NCBI GenBank assembly: GCA_022360135.1
Contig: JAKSDM010000254.1
Location: forward strand, 1-14,046
Reading direction: 5' to 3'
Origin: Pseudanabaenales cyanobacterium
GTDB taxonomy: Bacteria; Cyanobacteriota; Cyanobacteriia; Phormidesmidales; Phormidesmidaceae
DNA length: 14,046 nucleotides
Both the position numbers and the translations under genes were made by a program. Under the pieces are notes generated by a model. The model did not search any database, was not told the origin of the DNA, and saw only the letters and a list, made by a program, of their open reading frames with translations. Shown piece by piece: positions 6,955-12,833 of this stretch (positions are counted from its first letter, which is position 1; each line of letters starts with the position of its first letter).

Positions 6955-7881
6955 TTAAGTCAGACACTTTTCGATAGTCGCCAGCACAGATTGACTTAGG
7001 GCGTCATAGTCGTATCCCCCCTCTAGGCCAAATACAATCTGGCGGGTAACGCCCAAGCAATATTCTGTGAAAACCCCATAGTCTTCTGGTTGAAGCGATA
7101 TGCTGGCCAAGGGATCGGCTTGATTGGCGTCATAACCGGCGCTGACCAATAATAAATCAGGCTGGAACTGACTCAAAAACGGGATAACTTTTTGCTCGAA
7201 TGCGGGTTGGTAGTCAGCAATCGTGCTATTGGGAGGCATGGGCAGATTCAGCACATTATTATGCAAGCCTTGTTCCAAGCTGCTGCCGGTGCCGGGATAG
7301 CAGGGAAATTGATGAAGGGAGCAATAGATAATTCTAGGATTGGTTTCGACGATCGCTTGGCTGCCGTTGCCATGGTGAACATCCCAGTCGAGAATGGCGA
7401 CCCGTTCCACATCCGGCTGATCCAGGGCATAGTGGGCCGCGATCGCAGCGTTGGAAAATAAGCAGAATCCCATGCCGCAATCGCGCACCGCATGGTGCCC
7501 CGGGGGGCGAGCCAGGACAAAAGCAGGCTGCCTGGTTTTCAGCACCTGATCCACCCCATCTAGCCAGGCGCTGACCGCCAACAGCGCCACTTCATAACTG
7601 CGGGTCGAAATAATCGTATCTGAATCGATGATTCCTCCCCCGGCGTCGGCCGCTTTCGCAACAGCGGCGACATATTGAGGGTTATGAATCCGTTTAATCC
7701 AAATAAGCGCGTCTCGATTCTGAGGCGGCGTTGGCGATCGCCAGTTTAGTCGCCCCGACCATGCCGTAGATTTCAGCGCCGTGGCGACGGCTGTTAAGCG
7801 GCCTGAATTTTCTGGATGATAAGAGCCAGTGTCATGCTGGAGAAATTCATCCGAATAGATCACAGGGAAGCGAAGGGACAT
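6955..7881 (-). CDS. Histone-deacetylase-like zinc amidohydrolase (AcuC/HdaH superfamily)
   Basis: This 308-residue enzyme is of the arginase/deacetylase fold and would remove acetyl groups from lysine side chains or small acetylated amines such as polyamines. All catalytic elements are present: the paired histidines H129-H130 in RPPGHHA, zinc ligands D167 and H169 in LDWDVHHGNG, the third ligand D251 in SAGYDANQADP, and the transition-state tyrosine Y290 in LEGGYD. The motifs resemble class II deacetylases more than class I. Length is normal for bacterial members. The actual substrate cannot be told from sequence. The ATG at 7881 has a GTAGGG-like ribosome binding site. It is divergent from gyrA across 194 bases and upstream of the Uma2 gene on the same strand. 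I see no secretion signal. Confidence 0.93.
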   Translation of the reverse strand: MSLRFPVIYSDEFLQHDTGSYHPENSGRLTAVATALKSTAWSGRLNWRSPTPPQNRDALIWIKRIHNPQYVAAVAKAADAGGGIIDSDTIISTRSYEVALLAVSAWLDGVDQVLKTRQPAFVLARPPGHHAVRDCGMGFCLFSNAAIAAHYALDQPDVERVAILDWDVHHGNGSQAIVETNPRIIYCSLHQFPCYPGTGSSLEQGLHNNVLNLPMPPNSTIADYQPAFEQKVIPFLSQFQPDLLLVSAGYDANQADPLASISLQPEDYGVFTEYCLGVTRQIVFGLEGGYDYDALSQSVLATIEKCLT

Positions 7882-7893
7882 AGGCGCAACCCT

Positions 7894-7905
7894 ACCCTAT
7901 AGGGT
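7894..7905. promoter_or_regulatory. 12-bp palindrome upstream of the deacetylase-like gene
   Basis: ACCCTATAGGGT is perfectly self-complementary and lies 13 bases from the minus-strand start codon at 7881. Its centre contains TATAGG, which could also serve as a poor -10. It is a candidate operator for the leftward gene; no known regulator is implied. Confidence 0.35.
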
Positions 7906-7912
7906 TAGACAA

Positions 7913-7931
7913 CGGTATCCCTACGATACCG
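7913..7931. promoter_or_regulatory. Inverted repeat in the deacetylase/gyrA intergenic region
   Basis: CGGTATC (7913-7919) and GATACCG (7925-7931) are perfect 7-base complements with a 5-base spacer, giving a 19-base dyad about 29 bases upstream of the gyrA -10. The size fits an operator for a dimeric regulator, or a hairpin in the leader of the leftward gene. Confidence 0.35.
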
Positions 7932-7956
7932 CTAGAACTCAGAATGGGGGAAACTG

Positions 7957-7965
7957 TGATATAAT
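7957..7965 (+). promoter_or_regulatory. Extended -10 promoter of gyrA
   Basis: TGATATAAT carries the full extended -10 pattern TG-N-TATAAT, with the consensus hexamer at 7960-7965. No good -35 lies 16-18 bases upstream, which is usual for extended -10 promoters. Transcription would start near 7972 and give a leader of about 104 bases. The poor -35 and AT-rich discriminator region would fit a promoter sensitive to supercoiling, which is typical of gyrase genes, but that is inference. Confidence 0.65.
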
Positions 7966-8002
7966 ATTATACGCATATGAAGAAAAATTGGAGATATTCG
8001 AG

Positions 8003-8041
8003 CGCTAAGTTGCGTTTTACGCAAGAATCAAACGCTTAGCG
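8003..8041 (+). promoter_or_regulatory. Nested hairpin in the gyrA leader
   Basis: The outer arms CGCTAAG (8003-8009) and CTTAGCG (8035-8041) enclose an inner stem TTGCG (8010-8014) / CGCAA (8020-8024) with loop TTTTA. The inner stem begins exactly where the outer 5' arm ends, so they can stack coaxially, leaving a 10-base bulge at 8025-8034. It ends 19 bases before the GGAG ribosome binding site (8061-8064). There is no T-run directly after it; TTTTTT at 8065-8070 is separated. The structure could affect translation, message stability or premature termination. Confidence 0.45.
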
Positions 8042-8075
8042 ACTGGATAGTAGCGATTTTGGAGTTTTTTACCAT

Positions 8076-10877
8076 ATGAGCACCCCACAAGAGCGGGTCG
8101 TTCCCACAGATCTGCGGAGTGAGATGTCTCGATCCTACCTAGAATACGCCATGAGCGTAATCGTAGGTCGGGCTTTACCGGATGCAAGAGATGGTCTCAA
8201 GCCTGTGCATCGCCGGATTCTCTACGCCATGCACGAGTTAGGTCTGACGGCGGATCGACCGTTTCGTAAATGTGCTCGTGTGGTCGGGGAAGTTTTGGGT
8301 AAATATCATCCCCATGGCGATGGCGCCGTTTATGACGCCCTGGTGCGGATGGCCCAGAACTTCTCCATGCGGGCTCCGCTGATTGATGGCCATGGCAATT
8401 TCGGCTCGGTCGATAATGACCCGCCTGCCGCCATGCGGTACACAGAATGTCGTCTGCAGTCGCTGACCAGCAACGCCTTACTGCAGGACATTGAATCGGA
8501 AACCGTTGATTTTATTGATAACTTCGATGGTTCTCAGCAAGAGCCTATTGTCCTGCCCTCTCGCATCCCTCAACTGCTGCTCAATGGGTCATCGGGGATC
8601 GCCGTTGGCATGGCGACCAATATTCCGCCCCATCACCTGGGGGAACTGATCGACGGCGTCATTGCCCTGATCCATAATCCCGAGCTGACTAGCACCCAGT
8701 TGATGGAGTACATTCCCGGTCCCGACTTCCCTACTGGAGGGCAGATTTTAGGCGCCAGCGGCATTCGGGAAGCCTATACTACGGGTCGCGGTTCTGTGAC
8801 CATGCGGGGAGTCGCCGCGATTGAAACCATTGAGCAACGGGGTCGCCCTGACCGGGAAGCGATTATTATTACCGAATTGCCTTACCAGACCAATAAGGCG
8901 GGGATGATTGAAAAAATCGCCGAAATGGTCAATGAGCGAAGGTTGGAGGGCATCTCTGATATTCGGGACGAAAGCGATCGCGATGGGATGCGCATCGTCG
9001 TCGAACTTCGGCGCGACGCCTACCCAAGAGTCGTGCTGAACAATCTCTATAAGCAAACACCGCTCCAATCTAACTTTGGCGTTAACATGCTGGCGCTCGT
9101 CAATGGAGAGCCCCAGTTACTGAGTCTCAGGCAGTTCCTGAATGTTTTCCTGGAATTTCGGATTGAAACTATTACTCGCCGCACTCAGTATGAACTGCGT
9201 AAGGCGGAGGAGCGGGACCATGTCCTTCAGGGATACCTGATCGCCCTAGCGAATCTGGACGAAATCATCGCCCTGATTCGCCAAGCTGCAGATACGCCGA
9301 CCGCCAAGCAAGAACTGATGGAGTCGTACGAGCTGTCAGAAGCACAGGCGGACGCCATTCTGCAAATGCAGCTGCGGCGGTTGACAGCGCTGGAAGCAGA
9401 GAAAATTGAACAGGAACACGCAGCGCTACAGGAAAAAATCGCCGACCTGCGGGACATTTTGGCTCGTCGGGAGCGAATTTTAGAGATCATCGAAACCGAG
9501 TTGACGGAACTCCGGAGTATCCACGTCAATCCTCGGCGGACGGTGATTGAGCAGGCGGACGGAGAACTGACTGATATTTCTTTGATCGCCAATGAACAAA
9601 CCCTAATTCTGCTGACGGAGCAAGGGTATATCAAGCGCATGCCTGTGGACGCTTTTGAAGCTCAAAGCCGCGCCACCCGAGGTAAGGCGGGCGCCCGCAT
9701 AAAAGAAGATGATGGGATTGAGCACTTCATTACCTGCTGTGCTCATAATAGTCTGCTGTTCTTCAGCGATCGCGGCGTCGCCTATTGTCTGCGGGCCTAT
9801 CAAATTCCGGTCGGCTCCCGCACCGCCCGAGGCGTCCCGATTGTGCAAATGCTCCCCATTCCTCGGGATGAAAAAATCACTTCAGTGATTGCGGTGGCTG
9901 AATTCACCGATGAAGATTACCTGGTGATGCTGACTCAAAATGGCTATATCAAGAAAACGGCCCTCTCCGCCTTCAGCAATATTCGCACGAATGGACTAAT
10001 CGCCATTTCTTTAGAGGAGGGCGATCAACTGCGTTGGGTCCGTCTAGCTCGGGCGACAGACAGCATCCTGATTGGCTCCCGCAAAGGGATGACTATCCAT
10101 TTTAAGGCGGATCACGATCAGCTACGTCCCCTGGGCCGTCCCACCCGAGGCGTGCGGGCCATGTCTCTGAAGAATGGGGATAGCTTAATTAGCATGGATA
10201 TCCTCCCTTGCCAGGTGTTGGAAAGTGTCGCCCACGCACCGGAGACAGAAACTGACGATGACACGGTAGACCTGGATTTAGAAAGTTCTGTCGCTCCAGG
10301 GCCTTGGGTTTTGGTGATTACCGCAGGCGGTTTGGGTAAGCGGGTGCCGTTCTCCAATTTCCGGCTACAAAATCGGGCTGGGATGGGACTGGTGGCGATC
10401 AAATTCCGCAAAGAAGACGACGAACTGATTGCATTGCGGGTTGTCGCCGCAGAGGATGAGTTGATGTTGGTGACTAATCGGGGCATCATCATCCGTCAAG
10501 TGGTTAGGGCTATTTCCATCCAATCCCGGATGGCGACTGGCGTCCAGCTGCAGAGATTGGATACGGAGGATGCGATCGCTGCGGTCGCCTTAGTTCCTCC
10601 CGCGGCTGAAGAAGACAGTTCGGCTGAAGCAAGCGATACGGCTGAAGGAACTGACACTGCCGAAGCAGGTGACGGGGTTGAAGACACTAGCTTAGAAGCG
10701 GCTGATGTCGGAGATGTTCAGGCGAATATGGCTGAAGCAGGCGACGAGGTCGAAGACACTAGCTTGGCGGCAGCTGATGCTGGGGATGCTGAGGCGAATG
10801 TCGGTGAGACTGATGATGTGGGGGATGCTGAAGCTGATACTGGTGAGACTGATGATATCGGTGATGATGTGAACTAA
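8076..10877 (+). CDS. gyrA: DNA gyrase subunit A
   Basis: GyrA is the DNA-breaking subunit of gyrase, which with GyrB introduces negative supercoils using ATP. The numbering matches E. coli at the active site: catalytic Y122 in AAMRYTECRL, and the quinolone-determining loop HPHGDGAVYD with G83 where E. coli has S83 and with D87 kept. The breakage-reunion domain and long coiled coil run to about residue 500. The C-terminal beta-pinwheel (about 505-840) carries a divergent GyrA box, QSRATRGKAG (530-539), in place of the QRRGGKG type, and several GGxGKR/RGI-type blade motifs. An acidic insertion lies at about 721-743. From 841 an acidic low-complexity tail of 93 residues includes two 24-residue tandem repeats. 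The total of 933 is longer than the roughly 850-880 usual for the family. GGAG (8061-8064) is the ribosome binding site. A ParC-like role is less likely given the recognisable box. Confidence 0.95.
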   Translation: MSTPQERVVPTDLRSEMSRSYLEYAMSVIVGRALPDARDGLKPVHRRILYAMHELGLTADRPFRKCARVVGEVLGKYHPHGDGAVYDALVRMAQNFSMRAPLIDGHGNFGSVDNDPPAAMRYTECRLQSLTSNALLQDIESETVDFIDNFDGSQQEPIVLPSRIPQLLLNGSSGIAVGMATNIPPHHLGELIDGVIALIHNPELTSTQLMEYIPGPDFPTGGQILGASGIREAYTTGRGSVTMRGVAAIETIEQRGRPDREAIIITELPYQTNKAGMIEKIAEMVNERRLEGISDIRDESDRDGMRIVVELRRDAYPRVVLNNLYKQTPLQSNFGVNMLALVNGEPQLLSLRQFLNVFLEFRIETITRRTQYELRKAEERDHVLQGYLIALANLDEIIALIRQAADTPTAKQELMESYELSEAQADAILQMQLRRLTALEAEKIEQEHAALQEKIADLRDILARRERILEIIETELTELRSIHVNPRRTVIEQADGELTDISLIANEQTLILLTEQGYIKRMPVDAFEAQSRATRGKAGARIKEDDGIEHFITCCAHNSLLFFSDRGVAYCLRAYQIPVGSRTARGVPIVQMLPIPRDEKITSVIAVAEFTDEDYLVMLTQNGYIKKTALSAFSNIRTNGLIAISLEEGDQLRWVRLARATDSILIGSRKGMTIHFKADHDQLRPLGRPTRGVRAMSLKNGDSLISMDILPCQVLESVAHAPETETDDDTVDLDLESSVAPGPWVLVITAGGLGKRVPFSNFRLQNRAGMGLVAIKFRKEDDELIALRVVAAEDELMLVTNRGIIIRQVVRAISIQSRMATGVQLQRLDTEDAIAAVALVPPAAEEDSSAEASDTAEGTDTAEAGDGVEDTSLEAADVGDVQANMAEAGDEVEDTSLAAADAGDAEANVGETDDVGDAEADTGETDDIGDDVN
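10659..10802 (+). repeat. Two tandem 72-bp repeats in the gyrA acidic tail
   Basis: Codons 862-885 and 886-909 encode near-copies of one 24-residue unit (AEAGDxVEDTSLxAADxGD followed by xxANx). The exact shared run GAAGACACTAGCTT shows a recent duplication. A second pair follows: GGTGAGACTGATGAT occurs at 10803-10817 and again 39 bases later at 10842-10856. The encoded tail is almost entirely D, E, A, G and T and is likely disordered. Confidence 0.85.
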
Positions 10878-10908
10878 ACCAAGTCCATGTTGGGAACTGT
10901 AGCTTTGG

Positions 10909-10978
10909 CCCTCACCCTAAATCCCTCTCCCCGAGGGAGAGGGACTTTGAATCTGGCTCCCCTTCTCCCTCGGGGAGG
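10909..10978. repeat. GC-rich interspersed inverted-repeat element downstream of gyrA
   Basis: The element opens with CCCTCACCCTAAATCCCTCT, a motif I recall as widely repeated in cyanobacterial intergenic DNA. A perfect 9-bp stem CCCTCTCCC (10923-10931) / GGGAGAGGG (10935-10943) with loop CGA follows. CCCCGAGGG (10929-10937) can alternatively pair with CCCTCGGGG further right. It may serve as the 3' hairpin of gyrA, though no T-run follows. Copy number elsewhere in the genome cannot be seen here. Confidence 0.6.
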
Positions 10979-11035
10979 ATGCTGCTGGCGAATTTAACAC
11001 TTGGAAATATTGACACCGAAGTGGGGGTTTTTTGA

Positions 11036-11105
11036 GGCCCCCCAGCCCCCAACTTTGGGGGAGCATGAACTCAAAGTCCCCCAGAATTGGAGGATTTAGG
11101 GGGCC
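11036..11105. repeat. Second GC-rich inverted-repeat element
   Basis: The outer arms GGCCCCC (11036-11042) and GGGGGCC (11099-11105) enclose an inner hairpin CCCCCA (11046-11051) / TGGGGG (11056-11061) and a C-run/G-run pair at 11078-11093, so the whole 70 bases can form a branched cruciform. The phrases AACTTTGGGGGAGC and GGATTTAGGGGGC resemble a family of short repeats common in cyanobacteria. It could be a non-autonomous mobile or REP-like element; no target-site duplication is evident. Confidence 0.55.
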
Positions 11106-11189
11106 GAAATAACTCCGACTCCGACTTGTGTGTACACGGTAGCTCCTAGCCATGGGAATAGGCGTTAAGGGATAAAGGCGAGATAATTA

Positions 11190-11217
11190 TACAGATGTAC
11201 AGATACAGATATACAGA
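11190..11217. repeat. Cluster of four TACAGA repeats
   Basis: TACAGA occurs at 11190, 11198, 11204 and 11212 (spacings 8, 6, 8), and its complement-like CTGTAT occurs at 11225-11230. The array lies about 460 bases upstream of ccmK2. It may be a binding array for a regulator or a simple slippage product. Confidence 0.4.
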
Positions 11218-11321
11218 AGAAACTGTATAGGCATGCATAAAGTAGCCCTGACCCCAGACCTCTTTTGCCGCCTCACTTTTCAATCCCATTGCTACAGATC
11301 CTGAAAAGGGCGAAAAGCCTT

Positions 11322-11339
11322 TCCAGAAAAACTTCTGGA
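11322..11339. repeat. Perfect hairpin upstream of ccmK2
   Basis: TCCAGAA (11322-11328) and TTCTGGA (11333-11339) form a 7-bp stem with a 4-base loop AAAC. No T-run follows in the plus direction. Its purpose is unknown. Confidence 0.35.
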
Positions 11340-11367
11340 TATCAAAGAAAAGGTCTCAGAAATAGTC

Positions 11368-11389
11368 AAAATGAGTATTTACTCATTTT
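11368..11389. promoter_or_regulatory. 22-base AT-rich dyad with adjoining direct repeat
   Basis: AAAATGAGTA (11368-11377) and TACTCATTTT (11380-11389) are exact 10-base complements around a central TT. The right arm runs into TTTTGTATA at 11387-11395, repeated 10 bases later at 11397-11405, i.e. one helical turn. The dyad is a good operator candidate for the ccm operon. Because an A-run precedes it and a T-run follows it, it could alternatively be a weak bidirectional terminator. Confidence 0.45.
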
Positions 11390-11609
11390 TGTATAGTTTT
11401 GTATACTTCCTAATCTTTTCTTTATATTAGTTTTAATAATGCTTAATATTAGCAACAATCATTGCGACTTATGTTGTCAAACAGCCGGTCCCCTTCTATT
11501 GTGGATTTACGTTTGAAGTTATACAGGTCAGGTAAGATTTTGGGGTAAAGGCAAGGTCTTTCTTGCTTAAGGTTTCTCTTGGGAATTTTCCTTACGGCGG
11601 TTAGGTGCG

Positions 11610-11622
11610 TTTCTATCAGAAA
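11610..11622. promoter_or_regulatory. Possible LysR-type box at the ccm promoter
   Basis: TTTCT-ATC-AGAAA is a dyad with the T-N11-A frame typical of LysR-family binding sites, and it ends 7 bases before the -10. Cyanobacterial carbon-uptake genes are controlled by LysR proteins (CmpR, CcmR/NdhR), which makes the match noteworthy. Five-base arms are short and could be chance. Confidence 0.3.
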
Positions 11623-11628
11623 TCTCCC

Positions 11629-11634
11629 TATAAT
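11629..11634 (+). promoter_or_regulatory. Probable -10 element of the ccm operon
   Basis: TATAAT matches the consensus exactly, 41 bases before the ccmK2 start. No sequence near TTGACA lies 16-19 bases upstream (TGCGTT at 11606-11611 is the nearest position), suggesting that an activator or alternative polymerase contacts are needed. Transcription would start near 11641, giving a leader of about 34 bases. Confidence 0.5.
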
Positions 11635-11674
11635 TTCGCGCCTGTAGCGCTTGTTTTATGAGGAGACTACACTA

Positions 11675-11983
11675 ATGCCAATTGCTGTCGGGATGATTGA
11701 GACAAAAGGCTTTCCGGCTGTTGTGGAAGCTGCAGACGCCATGGTGAAGGCAGCCCGTGTAACCCTGGTGGGTTATGAAAAAATCGGCAGTGGCCGAGTC
11801 ACTGTAATTGTGCGGGGTGATGTGTCTGAGGTTCAAGCTTCTGTTTCGGCGGGAATTGAATCAGCCAAACGAGTTAATGGGGGTGAAGTACTCTCCACAC
11901 ATATCATTGCTCGACCTCACGAAAACTTGGAGTTTGTATTGCCCATTCGGTACACCGAAGCAGTGGAGCAATTCCGCTCGTAA
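11675..11983 (+). CDS. ccmK2: Carboxysome shell hexamer protein CcmK2
   Basis: CcmK2 is a 102-residue BMC-domain protein whose hexamers tile the facets of the beta-carboxysome and pass bicarbonate and RuBP through a central pore. The pore loop K36-I-G-S-G40 is intact. Edge residues used for hexamer-hexamer contacts are present: K25, D49 and R80 in IIARPHENLE. The ATG at 11675 is chosen because it gives the family N-terminus MPIAVGMIE and is preceded by GAGGAG (11660-11665) at 9 bases; a TTG at 11651 in the same frame would overlap that ribosome binding site. It is first in the operon. It differs from the downstream CcmK1 at 8 of 102 aligned residues and lacks the longer C-terminus of CcmK1, matching the ccmK2-ccmK1 order of other beta-cyanobacteria. 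Confidence 0.97.
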   Translation: MPIAVGMIETKGFPAVVEAADAMVKAARVTLVGYEKIGSGRVTVIVRGDVSEVQASVSAGIESAKRVNGGEVLSTHIIARPHENLEFVLPIRYTEAVEQFRS

Positions 11984-12045
11984 CTCAAGGTTGTTTGATG
12001 TTTGTTTGAACGTAGTTAGCTAGATGATTTAGAGGATTAAGCATA

Positions 12046-12384
12046 ATGGCGATCGCAGTGGGCATGGTTGAAACACTTGGCTTCCCAGCTGTCGTAGAAG
12101 CAGCGGACGCGATGGTGAAGGCGGCTCGTGTAACCCTGGTCGGGTATGAGAAGATTGGCAGTGGCCGAGTCACCGTAATAGTGCGAGGCGATGTGTCTGA
12201 AGTGCAGGCTTCTGTCGCCGCTGGCATCGAAAATGTGAAGCGGGTTAATGGCGGACAAGTGCTCTCTACCCATATTATCGCTCGCCCTCATGAGAACCTG
12301 GAGTTTGTGCTTCCGATCCGTTACACCGAAGCCGTTGAACAGTTTCGAGAGAGTGTGAGTGGAATTCGCCCCTACGGTAGATAG
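12046..12384 (+). CDS. ccmK1: Carboxysome shell hexamer protein CcmK1
   Basis: CcmK1 is a 112-residue BMC-domain paralogue of CcmK2 that builds shell facets with it. It keeps the pore loop KIGSG at 36-40, K25, D49 and R80. It has a C-terminal extension ESVSGIRPYGR, as CcmK1 proteins usually do. Substitutions relative to CcmK2 are at positions 2, 8, 11, 58, 63, 64, 71 and 102, none in the pore. The gene follows ccmK2 by 62 bases, with AGAGG upstream of the ATG. Codons 2-4 contain a HIP1 octamer (12049-12056) absent from ccmK2. The two genes have diverged at many synonymous sites but share exact blocks, for example the 17 bases starting GGCAGTGGCCGAG over the pore loop. The assignment as K1 rather than K2 rests on length and order. 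Confidence 0.96.
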   Translation: MAIAVGMVETLGFPAVVEAADAMVKAARVTLVGYEKIGSGRVTVIVRGDVSEVQASVAAGIENVKRVNGGQVLSTHIIARPHENLEFVLPIRYTEAVEQFRESVSGIRPYGR

Positions 12385-12392
12385 GCGTTGCT

Positions 12393-12695
12393 ATGCGTCT
12401 CGCAAGGGTTCGCGGCACCGTCGTTAGCACTTGTAAGGAGCCAAGTCTCCAAGGGGTGAAGTTTCTCTTGGTGCAGTTTCTGAGTGAGTCGGGAGAACCG
12501 CTGTCGGCCTACGAAGTCGCTGCTGATGTAGTCGGAGCGGGAGCGGGGGAGTGGGTTTTGATCAGCCGTGGGAGCGGAGCCCGACAGCATGACAGTTACC
12601 AGCATCGTCCGGTTGATGCAACGGTGGTCGCGATTGTTGATACGGTCAGTTCAGATACTGGCCTCCGCTATAGCAAGAAAGATGATTTTCACTAA
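12393..12695 (+). CDS. ccmL: Carboxysome vertex pentamer protein CcmL
   Basis: CcmL is a 100-residue protein of the EutN/CcmL family whose pentamers cap the twelve vertices of the icosahedral carboxysome shell; without it shells elongate. The N-terminal beta-barrel begins MRLARVRGTVVSTCKEPSLQG, with the usual VxGTVVST pattern. The family signature GAGAGEWVLISRGSGAR spans residues 48-64. The C-terminal AIVDTVS strand (residues 80-86) is also typical. Length is normal. The start lies 8 bases after the ccmK1 stop, with a weak ribosome binding site, so translation may be coupled. It is followed by a 138-base gap before ccmM, longer than the other spacings in the operon. Confidence 0.96.
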   Translation: MRLARVRGTVVSTCKEPSLQGVKFLLVQFLSESGEPLSAYEVAADVVGAGAGEWVLISRGSGARQHDSYQHRPVDATVVAIVDTVSSDTGLRYSKKDDFH

Positions 12696-12833
12696 CCCCC
12701 TGGGATAACGATTCTATCTCCGAACAGAGATATCTCCAGATCGAAAACCATTGCTGTCATCAGACATGATCTTTGAATCTGATGATCCCTCTATCATTTC
12801 GTTGTTTGATGTCGATGTAAAGGAATTGGTTCA
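12696..12833 (+). other. Spacer between ccmL and ccmM with a small hairpin
   Basis: The gap holds TATCTC (12715-12720) facing GAGATA (12727-12732), a 6-bp stem with a 6-base loop, and TATCTCC is repeated directly at 12715 and 12731. A second frame from 12751 runs through this gap into ccmM but does not resemble any protein. The hairpin may tune the amounts of CcmM relative to the shell proteins. Confidence 0.35.

Larger units (their letters stand above)
10878..11674. other. 797-base gene-free region between gyrA and ccmK2
   Basis: I find no credible gene here. The left third (to about 11105) consists of two GC-rich inverted-repeat elements of the kind scattered through cyanobacterial genomes. 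The middle (11180-11235) has a cluster of short TACAGA repeats. From about 11340 to 11470 the sequence turns AT-rich and contains a 22-base dyad and a 10-base-spaced direct repeat. The last 70 bases hold the probable ccm promoter and leader. The region must contain the control elements of the carboxysome operon. Confidence 0.7.

Noticed and set aside
9227..9640. Long minus-strand open frame inside gyrA
   Set aside because: Serine- and arginine-rich shadow frame opposite a strongly conserved coding region; no ribosome binding site or homology.
10659..10856. CRISPR-like or satellite array
   Set aside because: The repeats are in frame within gyrA, adjacent without spacers, and preserve an acidic protein unit.
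10917..11153. Minus-strand open frame of 78 codons downstream of gyrA
   Set aside because: It is made entirely of the two GC-rich repeat elements; its proline- and glycine-rich translation is the usual artefact of reading such repeats.
11106..11640. Hidden small RNA or riboswitch upstream of ccmK2
   Set aside because: I see individual hairpins but no promoter-hairpin-terminator set and no known riboswitch core, so a call is not supported.
11651..11674. Upstream TTG start for ccmK2 adding 8 residues
   Set aside because: It would include the GAGGAG ribosome binding site in the coding region, and the family N-terminus begins at MPIAVG.
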